This document shows, one piece after another, positions 61,495 to 64,000 of a stretch of DNA of 64,000 bases; the first letter of the stretch is position 1, and each line of letters starts with the position of its first letter. Origin of the DNA: Pseudomonadota bacterium (GTDB lineage Bacteria; Pseudomonadota; Gammaproteobacteria; Pseudomonadales; Pseudohongiellaceae). The translations under genes were made by a program, and so were the position numbers. The notes under the pieces are model-generated. The model was given only the letters and a program-made list of their open reading frames with translations, searched no databases and was not told the DNA's origin. The stretch lies in contig JAQBSZ010000009.1 of assembly GCA_027623555.1 (NCBI GenBank), positions 52,572 through 116,571 on the forward strand, in the 5' to 3' direction.

Positions 61495-61971
61495 ATGGTT
61501 TCGCGCTGGATCTTTTTGATTGCGTTTACGCTGGTTTTCTACGGCACGGGAGCAGCCTTCGTCGAGGGCTTTGTAAACTACTCGAGTTGGCACCTGATCG
61601 GGGCCAATGAATTTATTACGTACCACCAGTTTATAACACCGCGAGTGCTGATATTTCTGGTTGCTCCACTGCTGCTTGGCACTGTATTAACGATCCTGAT
61701 GTTGTGGTCTCGACCACAGGCAATTCCGGCATGGGTCGTTTGGGCGGCAATAGCAACCCAGGCAGTGGCATGGATCTCCACGATTGCAATTCAGCTGCCT
61801 ATCCAGTTTCAATTGAGTGAGTTCGGATTATCAGTAGATCTTCTCGAGCGCCTTATCGTAACCAACTTTTGGCTGCGCAGGATTCCATACTTTATTTGCG
61901 CGGGATTGTTTTTGTGGATGGCAGCTCGAGTTATGGACTCGGGAGCAGACAGGCGTTTGTCAAATAATTGA
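61495..61971 (+). CDS. four-helix membrane protein of unknown function
   Basis: The ATG at 61495 has AGGGGGAG upstream; an earlier ATG at 61462 lacks one. The 158-residue protein has four membrane helices (WIFLIAFTLVFYGTGAAF, VLIFLVAPLLLGTVLTIL, AWVVWAAIATQAVAWISTI, FICAGLFLWMAARV). I recognise no family. Confidence 0.7.
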   Translation: MVSRWIFLIAFTLVFYGTGAAFVEGFVNYSSWHLIGANEFITYHQFITPRVLIFLVAPLLLGTVLTILMLWSRPQAIPAWVVWAAIATQAVAWISTIAIQLPIQFQLSEFGLSVDLLERLIVTNFWLRRIPYFICAGLFLWMAARVMDSGADRRLSNN

Positions 61972-62008
61972 AGTTAACAAGTGACAGAGTTATATCCAGG
62001 TAATGCCC

Positions 62009-63880
62009 ATGAATCGAAGACACTTTGTTGGTCAATCATTACTCGGCTCTCTCTGGTTATGGCTGACCGGAAATTCGCTTGCCGCAGAATCAGAACGACC
62101 CAACATTCTCTGGATTACCAGCGAAGACCACGGCCCCCATCTCGGTTGTTATGGGGACCTGTATGCCGACACACCGAATCTCGACCTGTTTGCCGAACGA
62201 GGTATGCTGTTCAAGCGCGCCTGGTCAACCGCTCCGGTGTGTGCGGCGGCGCGCACAGCCCTGATCACAGGAGTCTATCCGCCGAGCCTTGGCGCCGAGC
62301 ACATGCGCTCCCTGGTGAGCATGCCTGCCTTCATGAAGATGTATCCGCAGTTTCTAAGAGAGGCCGGCTACTACTGCAGCAATAACAGCAAGGAAGACTA
62401 TAACCTCATTAAGCCCGATGGCGTGTGGGACGACTCCAGTCCGCAGGGGCATTGGCGGAATCGTCCTGCCGGCCAGCCGTTCTTCTCGGTGTTTAACTAC
62501 ACGATGACCCACGAGAGCCAGATCAGGGCGCCCGATGCGAACACCATTCACGATCCTGCCGGCGTGCGTGTGCCAGCCTATCTTCCGGACACTCCCGAGG
62601 TCAGGTCCAACTGGGCGCAATACTATGATCGCATCACCCAGCTCGACAGCGTAGTTGGTGAGCGCCTGGCCGAGCTGGAAGAGGCAGGTCAGGCCAAGGA
62701 TACCATCGTGTTCTTCTACTCTGATCATGGCTCGGGAATACCCCGCAGTAAACGCTGGCCCTATAACTCAGGCCTGCATGTTCCGATGATCGTGTATTTT
62801 CCAGATAAGTGGAGGCACCTGGCACCTGTTGAGTACGGGCCTGGCGTCCAATCGGAGCGCCTGGTGGACTTCATGGACCTGGCACCCACGACGCTGAGCA
62901 TAGTGGGTATCGAACCTACTTCCTACATGCAGGGCAGGGCCTTCGCCGGGCCCTTCCAGCAACAATCCAAGCCCTATATGCATGCATTTCGTGGACGCAT
63001 GGATGATCGCTACGATTTATCCCGCACAGTCACCGATGGACGCTATCTCTACATGCGTCACTACATGCCGCACCGAATCTATGGGCAGTATGTGACCTAC
63101 ATGTTCGAAACCCAGGCTACCCAGGTTTGGAAACAACGCTACGATGAAGGGCGCCTGAACGAAGTGCAGCGCAAATTCTGGGAACCCAAGCCACCGGAGG
63201 AACTCTACGACCTGGAGAATGACATCGATGAGATCAATAACCTCGTCGATTCACCTGCCCATCACTCCATACTGGCCGAACTGAAAAGAGTGCAGCAGGA
63301 CTGGATTCTCAGTTCACGGGATTTTGGCTTTCTCCCCGAGAATGAAATCCATACTCGCGCGGTCGGTTCGACTCCCTATGAAACTGCCCTCGATCGCAAT
63401 CGCTATCCACTCGAAAGAATTATCAACGCCGCCGAGCGGGCTGCCTCTCTAGCGCCTGGGGACACGGCCGAACTGGTGGCCGCCTTCAACGATACGGACA
63501 GCGCGGTGCGCTATTGGGCGGCACTCGGTTTGCTGATGCGAAAAGAAGCAGGCATCAGCGCGGGTCAGGCTGAACTTGTTGAAGCGCTGTCTGATTCGGC
63601 TCCAGCAGTGAGAGTCGCCGCGGCAGAGGCGCTGGGCATGTACGGCAGTCCCGTTGACCTCCAAGCCTCACTCGCCACCCTTGCCGAACTAATTGAAGTG
63701 GAGGGCAATGAAGTTTTTGTCCCAATGATGGCGCTGGCGGCACTGGATGCGATGGAAGAGAAAGCCATACCACTGCGCTCCAATATAGAAGCTGTACGTA
63801 TAGACGGTGTGACGAGAGTGCGGCCGGATGGGAATGAGATAGAAAGGCTGCGGTCCAAGATACTGAGTGATATGAGGTAA
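62009..63880 (+). CDS. exported sulfatase with HEAT-like C-terminus
   Basis: The ATG at 62009 fits the AGG site better than 62003. The 623-residue protein has an N-terminal RRHFVGQSLLGSLWLW Tat-like signal. The sulfatase core starts RPNILWITSEDHGPHLGCYGD and has VCAAARTAL (78-82, C-x-A-x-R) as formylglycine site; FFYSDHGSGIPRSKR supplies metal ligands. Residues ~480-580 contain HEAT-like helices (YWAALGLLMRKEAG, AVRVAAAEALGMYG). It probably desulfates a polysaccharide or sterol outside the cytoplasm. No sulfatase-maturating enzyme is encoded nearby. Confidence 0.9.
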   Translation: MNRRHFVGQSLLGSLWLWLTGNSLAAESERPNILWITSEDHGPHLGCYGDLYADTPNLDLFAERGMLFKRAWSTAPVCAAARTALITGVYPPSLGAEHMRSLVSMPAFMKMYPQFLREAGYYCSNNSKEDYNLIKPDGVWDDSSPQGHWRNRPAGQPFFSVFNYTMTHESQIRAPDANTIHDPAGVRVPAYLPDTPEVRSNWAQYYDRITQLDSVVGERLAELEEAGQAKDTIVFFYSDHGSGIPRSKRWPYNSGLHVPMIVYFPDKWRHLAPVEYGPGVQSERLVDFMDLAPTTLSIVGIEPTSYMQGRAFAGPFQQQSKPYMHAFRGRMDDRYDLSRTVTDGRYLYMRHYMPHRIYGQYVTYMFETQATQVWKQRYDEGRLNEVQRKFWEPKPPEELYDLENDIDEINNLVDSPAHHSILAELKRVQQDWILSSRDFGFLPENEIHTRAVGSTPYETALDRNRYPLERIINAAERAASLAPGDTAELVAAFNDTDSAVRYWAALGLLMRKEAGISAGQAELVEALSDSAPAVRVAAAEALGMYGSPVDLQASLATLAELIEVEGNEVFVPMMALAALDAMEEKAIPLRSNIEAVRIDGVTRVRPDGNEIERLRSKILSDMR

Positions 63881-64000
63881 GCACTGGTTATGGGGACAAA
63901 CACTCAATGAATTAAAGGGGACGGAGGCTGATGTATCCCCACAAATTTTTGCCCATACTTGGACTAGCTTTTTTGCTTCTATCACTGGAATAAGCACGCG
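63881..64000. other. window end with REP-like GGGGACA motifs
   Basis: No gene seen. ATGGGGACAAACACTC (63889-63904) and TTAAAGGGGACGGAGGCTG (63912-63930) then TATCCCC (63933-63939) repeat the GGGGAC motif and may form a short hairpin, as in RAYT-associated REP sequences. Confidence 0.45.

Noticed and set aside
1..64000. CRISPR array, tRNA or rRNA gene
   Set aside because: No regularly spaced repeats and no cloverleaf or rRNA signature were seen by eye; a tRNAscan/Infernal run would be needed for certainty.

Overview
The window looks like chromosomal DNA from a free-living, probably marine, Gammaproteobacterium (inference). The reasons are mid-50s GC, many exported proteins with lipoprotein or Tat signals, secreted M20/M28 peptidases, a sulfatase, an RND pump, DUF6152/DUF6351/DUF839/DUF4159/DUF1499 proteins, and REP-like palindromes next to a RAYT relic. 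The genus cannot be fixed from the sequence. No rRNA, tRNA or CRISPR array was seen.

Layout. 1-2023: 3' part of a 2-oxoacid:ferredoxin oxidoreductase operon (alpha subunit cut by the window edge, then beta). 2065-10154: exported M20 peptidase, PhoX-like protein, a small-subunit plus GMC dehydrogenase pair, acyltransferase-3 and a PaaK-like adenylating enzyme. 10158-11652: an MFS gene broken by a 257-bp MITE-like insertion and a homopolymer frameshift. 11729-12598: a lipoprotein closely resembling PET hydrolases/cutinases. 12839-16809: secreted 'KPDxxGxW' protein plus DUF6152, then a leftward operon of a haem-binding lipoprotein, HupE-like protein and a membrane-anchored protein. 17054-18217: a BNR-type exported protein.

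18216-23162 is an accessory island bounded by 92-bp direct repeats, which are two versions of the 3' end of the gene at 23074. It holds a 50-bp perfect palindrome, an unknown 273-aa protein, a yefM-yoeB type toxin-antitoxin pair with promoter and operator, a small unknown protein, a relic of a RAYT transposase, an anchored Ig-like protein and a complete IS1380-family element. No integrase is visible.

23735-34651: YkgJ-type protein, M28-like protein with altered catalytic residues, DUF6351 and CapA proteins, ECF sigma factor with DUF6768 partner, a three-gene ABC exporter, a second 'KPDxxGxW' protein and a K+ channel. 34744-48430: second M20 peptidase, DUF4159, TPR-like protein, third 'KPDxxGxW' protein, cyclase-family hydrolase, MFS, metallo-beta-lactamase-fold protein, CX4R phosphatase-like lipoprotein, DUF1499, a minimal class III cyclase-like domain, an orphan ATP-synthase c subunit, LysR regulator and NHL-repeat protein. 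48565-64000: membrane adenylate cyclase fused to a degenerate HD-GYP domain, a lipoprotein, a FadR-like regulator with two operators ahead of an RND efflux pair, an alpha/beta hydrolase, APC permease, beta-propeller protein, two small membrane proteins and a sulfatase.

The most unusual material is non-coding. A ~145-bp inverted-repeat element occurs three times (3496, 14723, 36286), each time 3' of a gene and oriented so that its hairpin/T-tract would terminate that gene. Its terminal inverted repeats differ between copies but stay self-complementary. Two copies are joined to a second ~220-bp repeat in the same composite arrangement, between convergent genes.
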